A DNA stretch of 64,000 nt from Streptococcus oralis (GTDB lineage Bacteria > Bacillota > Bacilli > Lactobacillales > Streptococcaceae). How positions within the stretch are numbered: position 1 is the first letter of the stretch; every line of letters starts with the position of its first letter. A program made the translations under genes and the position numbers. This document shows, one piece after another, positions 51,832 to 61,790 of the stretch. The notes beneath the pieces were generated by a model. That model was not told where the DNA came from. It saw nothing but the letters and a program-made list of their open reading frames with translations, and ran no database searches. The stretch spans positions 1 to 64,000 of the forward strand of contig NZ_JAHZPJ010000015.1 of NCBI RefSeq assembly GCF_019929345.1, given 5' to 3'.

Positions 51832-52869
51832 TTAGTCTACCAATGCACTCTTGAGATAAACATCAACCATACGCTCAGTCGCCACTACTGAATCAATGTG
51901 TGTTCGTTCGTAAGAGTGACTGGACTCAATACCCGCTCCAAGGAGGGCATGTTTGACCTCTGCTCCTGCGGACATGGCTGCGGAAGCATCCGAACCATAA
52001 AATGGATAGATATCTAGCTTAAATGGAATATCTTGCTCCTTTGCTAAAGCCACTAAATGTTGACGAAAGTCATAGTGATAAGGACCTGAAGCATCCTTGA
52101 CACAGATAGACACTGTGTACTCATCCGTCTGCTGGTCATCGCCCATAGCTCCCATATCGACAGCTAGATATTCCACTACCTGAGCTGGAATATTGGAGTT
52201 GGCACCGTGGCCCACCTCTTCAAAGACTGAAAAAACAAAATGAGTTGTTACTGGCAATTCAATCTTCTCTTCCTTATAAGTACGAAGAAGATTGAGTAAA
52301 ATCGCTGCACTGACTTTATCGTCCAAATGGCGAGACTTGATAAAACCAGTCTCTGTCACGACAGTACGTGAATCAAAGCTGATAAAATCACCGACCTCGA
52401 TGCCCAAGGCACGCGTTTCTTTTTCATTGGTCACTTTTTCATCCAAACGCACTTCCATATTGTCCTGCGTACGTTCTGCAGTTCCTGCATCCTTGTAGAC
52501 ATGGCAAGAAGTTTGATGGATGAGGATGGTTCCAGATACCTTTTTACCTGTGCTAGCCACATGGACTGTACAGTTTTCTCCCTCAATCATGTTCCAAGGA
52601 AAACCACCGATACGATCCAATTTGAGACGGCCATCCGGTTTGACTGCACGAACAATAGCACCCAGCGTATCCACATGGGCAGTCACATAGCGTTGTTGTT
52701 CATCATTTTGACCTTTAATGGTCACATTGACACCACCCTTGGCTGTACGAACTGGCTGGTAGCCAAGTTTCTCTAAAGTATGGACTAGATAATCTGAGAT
52801 CTCACGAGTAAAGCCTGTTGGAGATGCAATAGCGGTTAGTTCTTTGATATAGTTTATAGTCTGATTCAT
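51832..52869 (-). CDS. M42 family metallo-aminopeptidase
   Basis: 345 residues. The metal ligands are visible: VTAHVDTLG (His, Asp), SRHLDDKVSAA (Asp), FSVFEEVGHGAN (catalytic Glu pair), AVDMG and the late HSYERTHID His. These define a dinuclear aminopeptidase of the glutamyl-aminopeptidase/PepA type forming large tetrahedral assemblies; substrate preference cannot be read. First in the peptidase-HIT-dacB run. Confidence 0.88.
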   Translation of the reverse strand: MNQTINYIKELTAIASPTGFTREISDYLVHTLEKLGYQPVRTAKGGVNVTIKGQNDEQQRYVTAHVDTLGAIVRAVKPDGRLKLDRIGGFPWNMIEGENCTVHVASTGKKVSGTILIHQTSCHVYKDAGTAERTQDNMEVRLDEKVTNEKETRALGIEVGDFISFDSRTVVTETGFIKSRHLDDKVSAAILLNLLRTYKEEKIELPVTTHFVFSVFEEVGHGANSNIPAQVVEYLAVDMGAMGDDQQTDEYTVSICVKDASGPYHYDFRQHLVALAKEQDIPFKLDIYPFYGSDASAAMSAGAEVKHALLGAGIESSHSYERTHIDSVVATERMVDVYLKSALVD

Positions 52870-53003
52870 TTCTTCACCTCTTTCCTACCATTATAACATT
52901 TTTCTAGTCAGACTCCTTCTCAAAAGGAAAAAAACTGTGTTTAGTTGCTTTCAATATAGATTCATGTTATAATACAAATACTTTGATTACGAAAGGAAAT
53001 TGT

Positions 53004-53555
53004 ATGAAAACTTACTTTAAAACATCACTTGCCCTTGCTGCTGCTTTGCTCATTCTAATGGGGTGCTCTAAACAAGTATCAGCACCTACTAGTAACAGTG
53101 CCAAAGAAGATAAAACTGCTCAGTCAAGCGAGACCAAGCAAAGCACTGAACAATCTTCTGAGAAGAAAGAAACAGCCAAGACACATACTTTTGTCAATAA
53201 AAGCAATCCTGGAATCACTTCTACCTTGGTTTATACTGTAGAAGGCGACAATGTTACCAAGCAAACCGCTCAGAATGTTGCAGATCCTGAAATCCTTGGT
53301 GCAACTCCAGAAGATGTCAAGAGTTTTATCGAAGAAAAGTACAAAGGTTATAATGGACTCAAAGGTGTTAAACAAACCATTGAAATCAAAGATGGAAAAG
53401 TTGTTCAAGATCTCGAAGTTGATTTCTCAACTGCAAGCCTTGACGAACTTAGAAAAGCACTCCCTGAAGAATATTCTGGTATCGGAAATCGTGTAAGTTT
53501 TTCAAGCTCTAAAAAAGCACTAGAGAAAATGGGATTCACTGAAAAGACGAACTAA
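53004..53555 (+). CDS. DUF1307 lipoprotein, copy 1
   Basis: 183 residues from ATG 53004 (GAAAGGAAAT upstream). Lipoprotein signal ending LMGC (Cys about 21), a Ser/Thr/Lys/Gln linker, then a compact domain with HTFVNKSNPGITSTLVYT and KVVQDLEVDFSTASLDELR, matching the YehR/DUF1307 lipoproteins of Firmicutes. Promoter TTGCTT-17-TATAAT lies 25-55 bases upstream. Its neighbour at 53874 is a paralogue with a copied promoter. Function unknown; surface-anchored. Confidence 0.87.
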   Translation: MKTYFKTSLALAAALLILMGCSKQVSAPTSNSAKEDKTAQSSETKQSTEQSSEKKETAKTHTFVNKSNPGITSTLVYTVEGDNVTKQTAQNVADPEILGATPEDVKSFIEEKYKGYNGLKGVKQTIEIKDGKVVQDLEVDFSTASLDELRKALPEEYSGIGNRVSFSSSKKALEKMGFTEKTN

Positions 53556-53590
53556 TCTCCTAAAATTTTATATAGACTAGTGTAGGACCA

Positions 53591-53630
53591 CCCCAAAAGT
53601 TAGACACAGCTCTAACTCTTGGGGTATTTT
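53591..53630. repeat. IS-end-like palindrome, copy 1
   Basis: CCCCAAAAGTTAGA / TCTAACTCTTGGGG hairpin with a six-base loop and T-run. The sequence resembles the terminal inverted repeats of streptococcal IS3-family elements (CCCCAAAAGTTAGAC). A related palindrome is at 63316. It could also end transcription of the first lipoprotein gene. The rest of the 53556-53873 gap has no gene and ends in the second promoter. Confidence 0.6.
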
Positions 53631-53873
53631 ACTATATCCCTAACCGATGAGTCTAATAGACTCCTCCCGATTCCATAAAAAATGCATTTGAAACTTTATC
53701 CCCTTTTCAATCCATACGATAAAAGACCTTTGAAACAGATAGAGACAAAACTTTAATCGTCAGACTAGTTTCTATTCGTTGTCATGTCAAGTCATATGAA
53801 AGGATAGGTCAAGTTGATTTTGAAGTAGAATCATGTTATAATATAAAATACTTTGATTATGAAAGGAAATTCT

Positions 53874-54425
53874 ATGAAAACTTATGTTAAAACTTCACTA
53901 GCCCTAGTGGCTTCACTTGTCCTCCTACTCGGATGTTCCAAACAAGCATCTACACCTGCTAGCAGCAGTACCAAAGAAGACAAAACAACTCAGTCAAGCA
54001 AGAACAAACAAAATAGCCAACAATCATCTGAAAAGAAAGATGATACAGAAACCCACACATTTGTCCACAACAGCAAACCTGGAATCCATTCTACCTTGAC
54101 TTATACTGTGAAGGGAGATGACGTTGTAAAACAAACTGTTCATAATGTACTTGACCCTGAAATACTTAATAATACCGCGGAAGGTATTAAGGAAATTGTT
54201 GACGATACTTATAAAGGTTACGAAGGAGTCAAAGGGGTGACACAAAAAGTTGAAATCCAAGATAGGAAAGTCATCCAAAACATCGAGGTTGACATGTCTG
54301 TCGCAAGTCTTGACGAACTGAAAAAAGCAATGCCGAATGAATATTATGGTATTGGAAACCGTGTAAGCTTTGCTGCTTCGAAAAAAAAGCTTAAAGAGGC
54401 TGGTTATACTGAACAAACCAACTAA
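53874..54425 (+). CDS. DUF1307 lipoprotein, copy 2
   Basis: 183 residues from ATG 53874, the same length as copy 1 and clearly paralogous throughout. Lipobox LLGC, similar linker, and domain motifs HTFVHNSKPGIHSTLTYT and KVIQNIEVDMSVASLDELK. The promoter and ribosome site are near-copies (TCATGTTATAATA, then GAAAGGAAATT), so the duplication included regulatory DNA. A strong terminator follows. Function unknown. Confidence 0.87.
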   Translation: MKTYVKTSLALVASLVLLLGCSKQASTPASSSTKEDKTTQSSKNKQNSQQSSEKKDDTETHTFVHNSKPGIHSTLTYTVKGDDVVKQTVHNVLDPEILNNTAEGIKEIVDDTYKGYEGVKGVTQKVEIQDRKVIQNIEVDMSVASLDELKKAMPNEYYGIGNRVSFAASKKKLKEAGYTEQTN

Positions 54426-54441
54426 TGACTCGTTCTCATAC

Positions 54442-54474
54442 AAAAAATTCTTGGTCGATGACCAAGAATTTTTT
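54442..54474. terminator. Bidirectional terminator (DUF1307 copy 2 / brnQ)
   Basis: AAAAAATTCTTGGTC / GACCAAGAATTTTTTT stem between converging genes. Confidence 0.9.
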
Positions 54475-55799
54475 TATTCCATCTCAAAAACATCACTCTC
54501 CTGTTTGTTTGGTAGAACCAAGGAAAGCAAGATTCCGATAATAGCTGGCACTAGCCACGGAAGAGAGGCTGATGCAAACGGAAGTGCATTAACCAGATTT
54601 TCTAGAAACTCAATCTTAAAGGAACTTCCAAGAACACTTGCAAGAGCAATCGCTGTAACAAGCCCAATGGTTAATTGCATGCCCGGTTTTGATAGAGCGA
54701 CAAACTTATTCACAATCACGATCATCACAATGGCGATGGTGATTGGGTACAAGATTACCAGTACTGGAACTGAATACTTAATAATTGCATCAAGTCCAAG
54801 ATTGGCAATAGCAAATCCAATCAAGGTAAAGGCAGTGGCATAGACCTTGTAGCTGATTTGTGGGAAACGTCCGTTAAAGAACTCCGCTGTCGACACAATC
54901 AAGCCAACTGTCGTTGTGAAGCAGGTTACAGTTACCATAACAGCAAGGAAGAGTTGAGCTGTTGAACCAAAGATTTCCTGAGTTGCTTGCGACAAGATAT
55001 AAACACCTGGTGTTCCACCCTTCATCACTTCTGCTGGTACTGGGAAGTGATTTCCAAGGAATCCTAAACCAATGTAAAGAGCGCTGAAAGCAAGAGCTAC
55101 AACGATACCAACCACCCAAATAGTTGAAATGTATTCTTTCTTACTGGAGAATCCAAGTTGTTTCAAGGTTTGAACAGCAATCACACTAAAAGCCACTGAG
55201 GCAAGGGCATCCAAGGTATTATAACCTTCTAGGAAACCTGTACCAAAGGCAGAAGCTTGATAAGCAGCTGAAGCCGCTTGAGGACTTGTTCCACCGTATT
55301 TGAAGGCACCTAGTACAACCAAGATAACGATCAACAAGGCAAAGACTGGCGTTAAAACACGTCCAATTCGATCCAAAATCTTTGATGGATTAAGCGAAAT
55401 CAAATAAGCCGCTGCAAAGTAAAGCACAGTAAAGACAATCAATCCTAGACCTTTGTTTGCTTCGGATAAGAGGGGACTAATCCCAACTTCGTAAGCTGTT
55501 GTGGCTGTACGCGGAATGGCAAAGAAGGGACCAATCGATAGATAGAGGACTGCAAGATAAAGTGTCGCAAACCAAGGTGAGATTTTCTTAGAAATCTCGT
55601 GAATGTATCCTTTCGGGTTTAGTGTTCCAATAATAAGTGTCAAGACGGCAATACCGACACCTGAAAAGACAAAACCTGCGATGGCAGGAAGAAACTGTTC
55701 TCCAGATAAAGCACCTAGAGAAGGCGGAAAGATCAAGTTCCCCGCACCAAAAAATATTCCAAACAGGAGCAAGCCTGTTAGGGCACCTTTTTTAGCCAT
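54474..55799 (-). CDS. brnQ: Branched-chain amino acid transporter BrnQ
   Basis: 441 residues from ATG 55799, chosen for GAAGGAGA upstream; the frame extends a further 27 codons without a site. About 12 membrane segments, with the family motif GLLLFGIFFGAGNLIFPP at the N terminus. It imports Leu/Ile/Val with a cation. A weak AATTATCTAAAAAC near 55911 recalls a CodY box but has four mismatches. Confidence 0.92.
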   Translation of the reverse strand: MAKKGALTGLLLFGIFFGAGNLIFPPSLGALSGEQFLPAIAGFVFSGVGIAVLTLIIGTLNPKGYIHEISKKISPWFATLYLAVLYLSIGPFFAIPRTATTAYEVGISPLLSEANKGLGLIVFTVLYFAAAYLISLNPSKILDRIGRVLTPVFALLIVILVVLGAFKYGGTSPQAASAAYQASAFGTGFLEGYNTLDALASVAFSVIAVQTLKQLGFSSKKEYISTIWVVGIVVALAFSALYIGLGFLGNHFPVPAEVMKGGTPGVYILSQATQEIFGSTAQLFLAVMVTVTCFTTTVGLIVSTAEFFNGRFPQISYKVYATAFTLIGFAIANLGLDAIIKYSVPVLVILYPITIAIVMIVIVNKFVALSKPGMQLTIGLVTAIALASVLGSSFKIEFLENLVNALPFASASLPWLVPAIIGILLSLVLPNKQESDVFEME

Positions 55800-55983
55800 A
55801 ATAATCTCCTTCATATTTCTAAAATACTGACCTAGTATACCATGATTAAGACTCTGAAAAAAGTATCCAAAATTAATCATTGAATGTTTTCAATATTTTT
55901 AAAAATAAGAATTATCTAAAAACAAAATCCCTAACTCAGTTGGAACCGAGCAAGGGAAGATTAGGATCTATCGCCATAGAGGT

Positions 55984-56271
55984 TTAAAGATTTTCAAAGG
56001 CCGTCATTCCACCTTGGACATTGATGACCTTGTATCCATGTTCCTCTAAGAATTGGCAAGCACGAGCTGACCTCATCCCAGATTTGCAAATGACATAATG
56101 CAACTGGTCCTTGTCCAATTGATCATAGATATCAGCTAATTGACTAAGTGGTAGGTTCTGAGCACCTTCTAAATGAAGCGTCTCGAACTCTTCTACTTCT
56201 CTCACGTCCACTAGAGAAAGTTTCTCATTTTGATAAAGCTGGTAAAATGCGTCAAAGGTAATTTCTTTCAT
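55984..56271 (-). CDS. Rhodanese-like domain protein
   Basis: 95 residues, a single rhodanese domain. LVDVREVEEFE near residue 20 and the active Cys in YVICKSGMRSARAC near 65 are intact. It is a sulfurtransferase of unknown acceptor. It overlaps the UDG-family gene by 4 bases (ATGA), so the pair is coupled. Confidence 0.88.
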   Translation of the reverse strand: MKEITFDAFYQLYQNEKLSLVDVREVEEFETLHLEGAQNLPLSQLADIYDQLDKDQLHYVICKSGMRSARACQFLEEHGYKVINVQGGMTAFENL

Positions 56272-56858
56272 TCTTTTTCTCCTAAAATCGTTTTAATTCT
56301 TTTTTTCAATTCTGGCACCACTTCTGCCTCAAACCAAGGATTTTTAGCCATCCAGATTTGATTTCGTGGTGACGGGTGCACCAGAGGGAAAAATTCTGGT
56401 AGATAGTCTTTGTAGCGTTTTACCCGCTCTGTTACCTTGCCACTAACTTTCTCATGTAAATAATAGGCTTGGGCATATTGGCCAATCAAGAGGGTCAATT
56501 CAATGTTTGGACATTCCTTGAGGAGTTGTGGGTGCCATTTTTCTGCGAAACCTGTACGAGGTGGAAGGTCGCCTGATTTCCCATGTCCTGGGAAATAAAA
56601 GTCCATGGGAATAACTGCAAACAACCCTGAATTGTAAAAGGTGTCTTCATCAACACCTAACCACTCACGCAGACGATCACCACTCTTATCCTTCCAGTAA
56701 ATTCCAGCTTCTTGCGTTTTAAAGCCCGGAGCTTGTCCGACAATATTGATGCGAGCAGTCTTTGGCGCCGCAAAGAGAGGTTCGATTCCGCGTTCTGTAT
56801 AGCTGGCATTCTGTGGATCCGCCATAATGGCCTGCTTTATTCTTTCGATTTGAGACAT
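56268..56858 (-). CDS. Uracil-DNA glycosylase family protein
   Basis: 196 residues from ATG 56858 with GGAGGGA upstream. Motif I NIVGQAPGFKTQEAG near residue 39 and motif II LVHPSPRN near 160 place it in the UDG superfamily, of a type common in streptococci and distinct from Ung. Whether it removes uracil has not been read from sequence. Upstream partner of the rhodanese gene. Confidence 0.82.
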   Translation of the reverse strand: MSQIERIKQAIMADPQNASYTERGIEPLFAAPKTARINIVGQAPGFKTQEAGIYWKDKSGDRLREWLGVDEDTFYNSGLFAVIPMDFYFPGHGKSGDLPPRTGFAEKWHPQLLKECPNIELTLLIGQYAQAYYLHEKVSGKVTERVKRYKDYLPEFFPLVHPSPRNQIWMAKNPWFEAEVVPELKKRIKTILGEKE

Positions 56859-56911
56859 CTGTTTTCCCTCCAAAAAGAAGTCCAAGCATAAAATCTCAGA
56901 CTTCTATCGTT

Positions 56912-58312
56912 TTATTTGATCAATTCATAAATAGCTTCGGCATAGATTGCTGCTGCTCGGAAGAGATCATCCAAGGCGATAAATTCATTGGCTTGATGCA
57001 TGGTGTCAATAGAGTCTGGGAACATGGCACCGTAGGCAACCCCACGTTCCAGCAAGCGACCAAAGGTCCCACCACCGATGACTTGTTCATGACCTTGAAG
57101 TCCAGTTTGTTTTTCATAGACATTCAACAAAGTTTGCACAAGTGGATCTTCCATTGGTACATAGTGAGGGGTGTGGCCGTGTTCAGAAAGACTAATAGAA
57201 GCAACTGGCAAGGTTTCAAGGATTGACTTGATTTGTTCTGGACTTGTTCCTTTTGGATAACGGAAGTTAAGAGCAATCGTATTGTCAGCACTTGTTTCAT
57301 CAAAGCGGAAGACACCGGCATTCATAGAAAGGGCACCCATCTTTTCATCCACATGAGCCACCTTGAGATTTTCACCCTCATGGTCATTCAAGAGAATCTT
57401 ACCAGCGATGTCGAGGTAGTCTTTTGCAGGTCCTGCAAAGTCAAACTGGCTGAGGAAGAGTGCTAGGTAAGTAGCTCCATTGACACCTGAAGCAGGCATA
57501 GCACCATGGGCTGATTTACCAATCACAGTCACCTTGTACTGGCCGTTTTCTTCTTGGAGTTCTCCTCTAAGTTTGTGCTCCGCAACAAAGGCATCTAATT
57601 TAGCTTGCAAGTCAGCCAAGTCACCTGAAACGACTGCTGTTGCTGATTCAGGTACCATGTTTTCACGCAATCCACCTGTGAAGCTGTGAAGACGAGCAGC
57701 ACCTGTATTTTCACCTGCAAAGTGGAGGTATTCAGTGATGTTTCCTTTTTCACCATTGATGATTGGAAACTCAGCGTCTGGAGAGAAGCCAAAGTCTGGT
57801 TTTGCTAGTCCTACATGTTCAAAGTAGTAGTCCATGTCTGCCCAGCCTGATTCTTCGTCTGTTCCGACGATAAAGCGAACTTTCTTAGAAGTTGGAAGGC
57901 CTAATTCTTTGATGATTTTCAAACCATAGTAACAAGCTGTTGTAGGCCCCTTGTCGTCTGAAGCTCCACGCGCATAAAGACGACCGTCTTTGATAGTTGG
58001 TGTGTAAGGATCTGTGTCCCAACCACTACCAGCTGGCACCACGTCCATGTGAGCAAAGATTCCGAGAACTTCTTCTCCTTCACCAAACTCAAAATGTCCT
58101 GCGTAGTTATCGACATTCTTAGTTGGATAGCCGTCACGGTCTGCGATTTCAAGGAATTTTTCCAAGGCTTTTACTGGACCAGGTCCAAATGGATGCTCAG
58201 CATCCGCCTTACTGTCATCACGTTCTGAGTTGATTTCCAAAAGGCTAAACAAGTCAGCCAAGAGGTCTTCTTTGCGTTTTTCTACTTCTGCTGTAAAATC
58301 AATTGCTGTCAT
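56912..58312 (-). CDS. pepV: Dipeptidase PepV (M20)
   Basis: 466 residues, full length. Metal ligands in FAHMDVVPAG near residue 90, ARGASDDKGPT near 120, GTDEESGWADMDYY near 152, FSPDAEFP and late GGGTFGR with His. It cleaves dipeptides, including beta-Ala types in lactic acid bacteria, in the cytosol. Ends 53 bases before the UDG-family gene. Confidence 0.93.
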   Translation of the reverse strand: MTAIDFTAEVEKRKEDLLADLFSLLEINSERDDSKADAEHPFGPGPVKALEKFLEIADRDGYPTKNVDNYAGHFEFGEGEEVLGIFAHMDVVPAGSGWDTDPYTPTIKDGRLYARGASDDKGPTTACYYGLKIIKELGLPTSKKVRFIVGTDEESGWADMDYYFEHVGLAKPDFGFSPDAEFPIINGEKGNITEYLHFAGENTGAARLHSFTGGLRENMVPESATAVVSGDLADLQAKLDAFVAEHKLRGELQEENGQYKVTVIGKSAHGAMPASGVNGATYLALFLSQFDFAGPAKDYLDIAGKILLNDHEGENLKVAHVDEKMGALSMNAGVFRFDETSADNTIALNFRYPKGTSPEQIKSILETLPVASISLSEHGHTPHYVPMEDPLVQTLLNVYEKQTGLQGHEQVIGGGTFGRLLERGVAYGAMFPDSIDTMHQANEFIALDDLFRAAAIYAEAIYELIK

Positions 58313-58324
58313 TTTTTCTTCTTT

Positions 58325-58930
58325 CTATCTTTTCTCGATGATTTCATCCACTGGCAAGCGGTAGCTTGGTTCCAATTTTTCATCTGTATAACCCACCGTA
58401 ATCAAGAGTTCTGGGCGGAAACGGTCTTCGATGTCTAGAACTTCATTGGCTTTTGATTTATCAAATCCAAGAATAATGTTAGAACCGATTCCTTGGTCTG
58501 TCAGAGCGAGAACCAAGTTCATAGCAACCAAACCTGCATTGAGGGCTAGGTAGTCGCTGACTTGTTGTTCACTGTAACGCGCAAACTCGGCAGGCAGATT
58601 CTTCATAAAGTATTGAAGTTGCTCTTCAGAAAAGTTATTAGCGCCGCCAACTCGGGCAATCTTGCGAGCGCGTTTGGCTAGGTCTGTATCTGTAAATAGG
58701 GCAATGGTTACAGATGCTGATGATACCTGCTCAAAGTTCGAACCATAAGCTAATTTTGCCAATTCAGCATTTTTCTCACGAACGACCACAAATTTCCAAG
58801 GTTGGCTATTGTGGGCACTTGGGGCCAAGGTTGCGATTTCGATAGCCGTACGCACATCTTTGAGATCCACCGGCTTATCAGTGAAATGCTTGGTCGCATG
58901 ACGTTTTTTATTTAATTCAAGAAATTTCAT
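58325..58930 (-). CDS. Nitroreductase family FMN enzyme
   Basis: 201 residues. FMN-binding RHATKHF at the N terminus, the APSAHNSQPWKFVVV motif near residue 36 and GIGSNIILGFD near 148 mark the family. It uses NAD(P)H to reduce nitro or quinone compounds; physiological substrate unknown. Twelve bases upstream of pepV on the same strand. Confidence 0.9.
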   Translation of the reverse strand: MKFLELNKKRHATKHFTDKPVDLKDVRTAIEIATLAPSAHNSQPWKFVVVREKNAELAKLAYGSNFEQVSSASVTIALFTDTDLAKRARKIARVGGANNFSEEQLQYFMKNLPAEFARYSEQQVSDYLALNAGLVAMNLVLALTDQGIGSNIILGFDKSKANEVLDIEDRFRPELLITVGYTDEKLEPSYRLPVDEIIEKR

Positions 58931-59101
58931 AATCGATTTCCTTTTCTAATTCTACTGCTTCCATTCTACCATATTTTGAAAGAGCTTGCAGAGATTTTTC
59001 ATGGAAAGAAATTGGAACAAGGATGAGCCACCAAACGAAGTCCATCATTTTAATCAAGTCCCCCCATCCAGTTCCAACTAATTTTCAGGAGGGTAAAGAA
59101 A

Positions 59102-59956
59102 CTAGTCTATCTTATATTCTGACTTTATAGCCTCCAAAAATTCCTTCACATCCTCTACATACCCATGCTTTTCTATTAAGCTAGCTAAGAGTTCTAGATT
59201 GTGCCCCCGATAGTTGTCATCTCGACGTAGTTCTTCATACATTTCGATAAAAGGAAGACCCTTGGACTTGGCCAATTCTAACTCTGCTTCATAATCATAG
59301 GAAACTTTCCGGAATAGAATATTTACCAATTCCCCATCTTCCACTTCTATCACGGCATACTGGGCACGGTGATTTTTTAACGCCTCCCAATCAAAATAGG
59401 GCATGCCAATCGTACCTGGATTGATGATTTGTTGCCCTTGACTGCCGTAACGAAGCAACTGCTTGTGGACATGGCCATAGACTGCCACGTCTGTTTCCTC
59501 ATCTAGGAGTTGGTCAAATTTATCTGTGTTATTCCCAACAGACAAGTCACCACCATAGTTCTTATTTGGCAAATTATGAGAAAGAGAAAAGCGCAGCCCA
59601 TCAATTTCTTTCTTTTCTAGCATAGGTAAGTTTCGTAGCCAGTCAATCGTTTCAGGATCCATTCGCTCCATCAAAAACTGGGTCAATCGCATGAGCTGGA
59701 CTTCCTGTGGGTCTTCTAAGCCATATAGCCCATCTAAAGCCTCTAAGACACAATCATCCCAATTGCCTCGAACACTTGCTGTGATAGGAAGTTTCTTTAA
59801 CAGAGCGACCAAGTCATTTGCACCTGGACCAGGTAGAAAAATATCTCCCAGAAGCCAATATTCTGTCGCTTCCTGTCTTTTAGCATCTGACAGAACTGCC
59901 TTCAAGGCCGTGGTATTCCCATGTATATCAGATAGAATTGCGATTTTATGTTTCAT
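59102..59956 (-). CDS. Calcineurin-like metallophosphoesterase
   Basis: 284 residues. All metal motifs are present: LSDIHGNTTAL near the N terminus, LLGDIFLPGPGANDL near 40, RGNWDD near 63, SLSHN and GHVHKQ near 162. It resembles YfcE/YmdB-type phosphodiesterases; substrate unknown. It has a C-terminal extension of about 60 charged residues. It lies 67 bases downstream of the ATPase of the HNH operon but has its own AT-rich upstream region. Confidence 0.85.
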   Translation of the reverse strand: MKHKIAILSDIHGNTTALKAVLSDAKRQEATEYWLLGDIFLPGPGANDLVALLKKLPITASVRGNWDDCVLEALDGLYGLEDPQEVQLMRLTQFLMERMDPETIDWLRNLPMLEKKEIDGLRFSLSHNLPNKNYGGDLSVGNNTDKFDQLLDEETDVAVYGHVHKQLLRYGSQGQQIINPGTIGMPYFDWEALKNHRAQYAVIEVEDGELVNILFRKVSYDYEAELELAKSKGLPFIEMYEELRRDDNYRGHNLELLASLIEKHGYVEDVKEFLEAIKSEYKID

Positions 59957-60023
59957 ATTATTACTTTCTATTGTTTATTTTCAAATGATTGTATTGATAA
60001 TTCAAACTATTTTTTTTACAAAC

Positions 60024-61790
60024 TTATTTATCCGCATCGGCATTACTTATATTTGCTTCAATCATTGCTCTGACCTGCTGGCGTTGTTCCTCATTCAGAT
60101 TCAACTTCTGTAGTTGTTTTTCAATACTAAATTCTGAGGTATCATATTTCTTATCATACATCTCTAATAATTTATTACGAAGAATAGGCTCGCTAATCAA
60201 ATGAATTTCTTTTAATAGTTCTTCTTCATTTCCTTCATGCTCCTCTTTTTCATTAAGTCTTTCAATCATAGAATTAATCTTTGCTAAGGCAAAATCACCA
60301 TAAATATTATCAATCAAATTTTCCTTCATGATTTCTTGTATATTCTTAGCGAAAGTATTTTGCAAAACTTTTCCTTCTGAATATCCCGTTTCTTGATTTT
60401 TTTCAATCATAATCACATTTCCTGGTTTAATATCAGATAACATATAGGGAGAATAAGTTGTGAAGATGAGTTGAATCTCCCTACCTTTTCCCTCGTCTTC
60501 CAATATTTCAGAAAGATTATTAATCAGAATTTTAATTAATCTCCTAGACCATTCTAAGTGCATTCCTGTTTCTAATTCATCAACTAGAAGTATAATATCC
60601 TCATCATTTTTTTCATACATCAGTAAATACGAATAAAGTTGTGAAAAAATTTCAATTAAGTTCCCTTCCCCAGTTGACATATGATAATTAGGAGTCTCTT
60701 TTAACAAATAATAATTATTAAAGTTTTCATTTAAATCATAACAAAACTTATCTACTAATTTTTTCGATTTTGTATGCTGAAATAGTCTGTCATTAAGTTC
60801 TTCATATAAAGATCTATTATTATTCGAGTATTTTAACAAAATTGAAGCAGAATTACTATCAATTAAGGAACCATTTTCTCGGATTTCTATAAAAATATTA
60901 ACAATAGTAATTATTGATTCAACATACTCTTTTCTAATTTTCCTTGTTTCATCCTTTACCTCATTTTTGTCTAATTCCTTTACTATCTCTAAAAGTAAAT
61001 TAATTCCAAAGTTCTCATAATCAGAAACATCTTCCGTTAAATATTTTTCACATTTAGACACTATAGATTCAGATAATAGTTTCTTTATAATTTCATTCTT
61101 TTCATAAAAAATATTATGTATGGACTTATATATTAAAAATCCTATGGCTTTTATCCCTCTCGGAATTGGGTTAGTATTATCTTTTAAACTATGGGATTCA
61201 ATCTCTAATGAACAAGATAAAACTGAATTAATAATTTTACGATCGCTTAACCACAGGTATGAATGTATAAACATTGCTAATCCTTCTTGATTCAATGTTG
61301 TCCGATAACCAATAGTTCCTCCTCCCTTACTTTGCAGATTAACGTATAAGATATTTTTAGTATCATCATAATACTCTGGATCACAATCAAAACTTCCATC
61401 TTGATTTCTGTAAAAAGTCTGGCCCCAACATTCTTGTAGTGTTGCAACAGATAAATTATTGGAAGAAACCTTAAATCTTACTTTGTCTTCTTGTTTTCCT
61501 ATTTCAAAAAGGAAAAAATACTGATTATCCGGGTCTTGTTGGTAATTTTCTGGCGAGTAAGTACCGATTAAATTTAAAATCGTTGTCTTTCCAGTCCCAT
61601 TTATCCCAACTATTGGTGAAATATTATAAATAGACTCTCCATAAAAGTTTTCAATATAGTATGGATTTTTATCAATTTTTAATTCATTCGTTTCAAAATC
61701 AAAATTTACTTTATATTCGTCTGAGAAATTAATTATCTGTTCTTCAAAAAGCTTGTTATACTGTTTAATTACCAAAGCAATTAATTTCAT
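60024..61790 (-). CDS. ABC-type AAA ATPase, partner of HNH nuclease (Septu/PtuA-like)
   Basis: 588 residues. Walker A GINGTGKTT (62-70), a long insertion (~150-360, helical), an ABC-type signature STGEGN at 372, Walker B IILLVDELETG with Asp404/Glu405, and a switch region FTTYSPYML where Tyr446 replaces the usual His. This is the layout of SMC/Rad50-like ATPases of the OLD/PtuA group. It starts 4 bases inside the HNH gene end (ATGA), so the two are coupled. Septu pairs such an ATPase with HNH nuclease PtuB against phage; that role is inferred. Strong AT bias against its neighbours suggests transfer. Confidence 0.8.
   Translation of the reverse strand: MKLIALVIKQYNKLFEEQIINFSDEYKVNFDFETNELKIDKNPYYIENFYGESIYNISPIVGINGTGKTTILNLIGTYSPENYQQDPDNQYFFLFEIGKQEDKVRFKVSSNNLSVATLQECWGQTFYRNQDGSFDCDPEYYDDTKNILYVNLQSKGGGTIGYRTTLNQEGLAMFIHSYLWLSDRKIINSVLSCSLEIESHSLKDNTNPIPRGIKAIGFLIYKSIHNIFYEKNEIIKKLLSESIVSKCEKYLTEDVSDYENFGINLLLEIVKELDKNEVKDETRKIRKEYVESIITIVNIFIEIRENGSLIDSNSASILLKYSNNNRSLYEELNDRLFQHTKSKKLVDKFCYDLNENFNNYYLLKETPNYHMSTGEGNLIEIFSQLYSYLLMYEKNDEDIILLVDELETGMHLEWSRRLIKILINNLSEILEDEGKGREIQLIFTTYSPYMLSDIKPGNVIMIEKNQETGYSEGKVLQNTFAKNIQEIMKENLIDNIYGDFALAKINSMIERLNEKEEHEGNEEELLKEIHLISEPILRNKLLEMYDKKYDTSEFSIEKQLQKLNLNEEQRQQVRAMIEANISNADADK

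Noticed and set aside
55909..55925. CodY box upstream of brnQ
   Set aside because: AATTATCTAAAAACA has four mismatches to the consensus, too weak to call although brnQ is a plausible CodY target.
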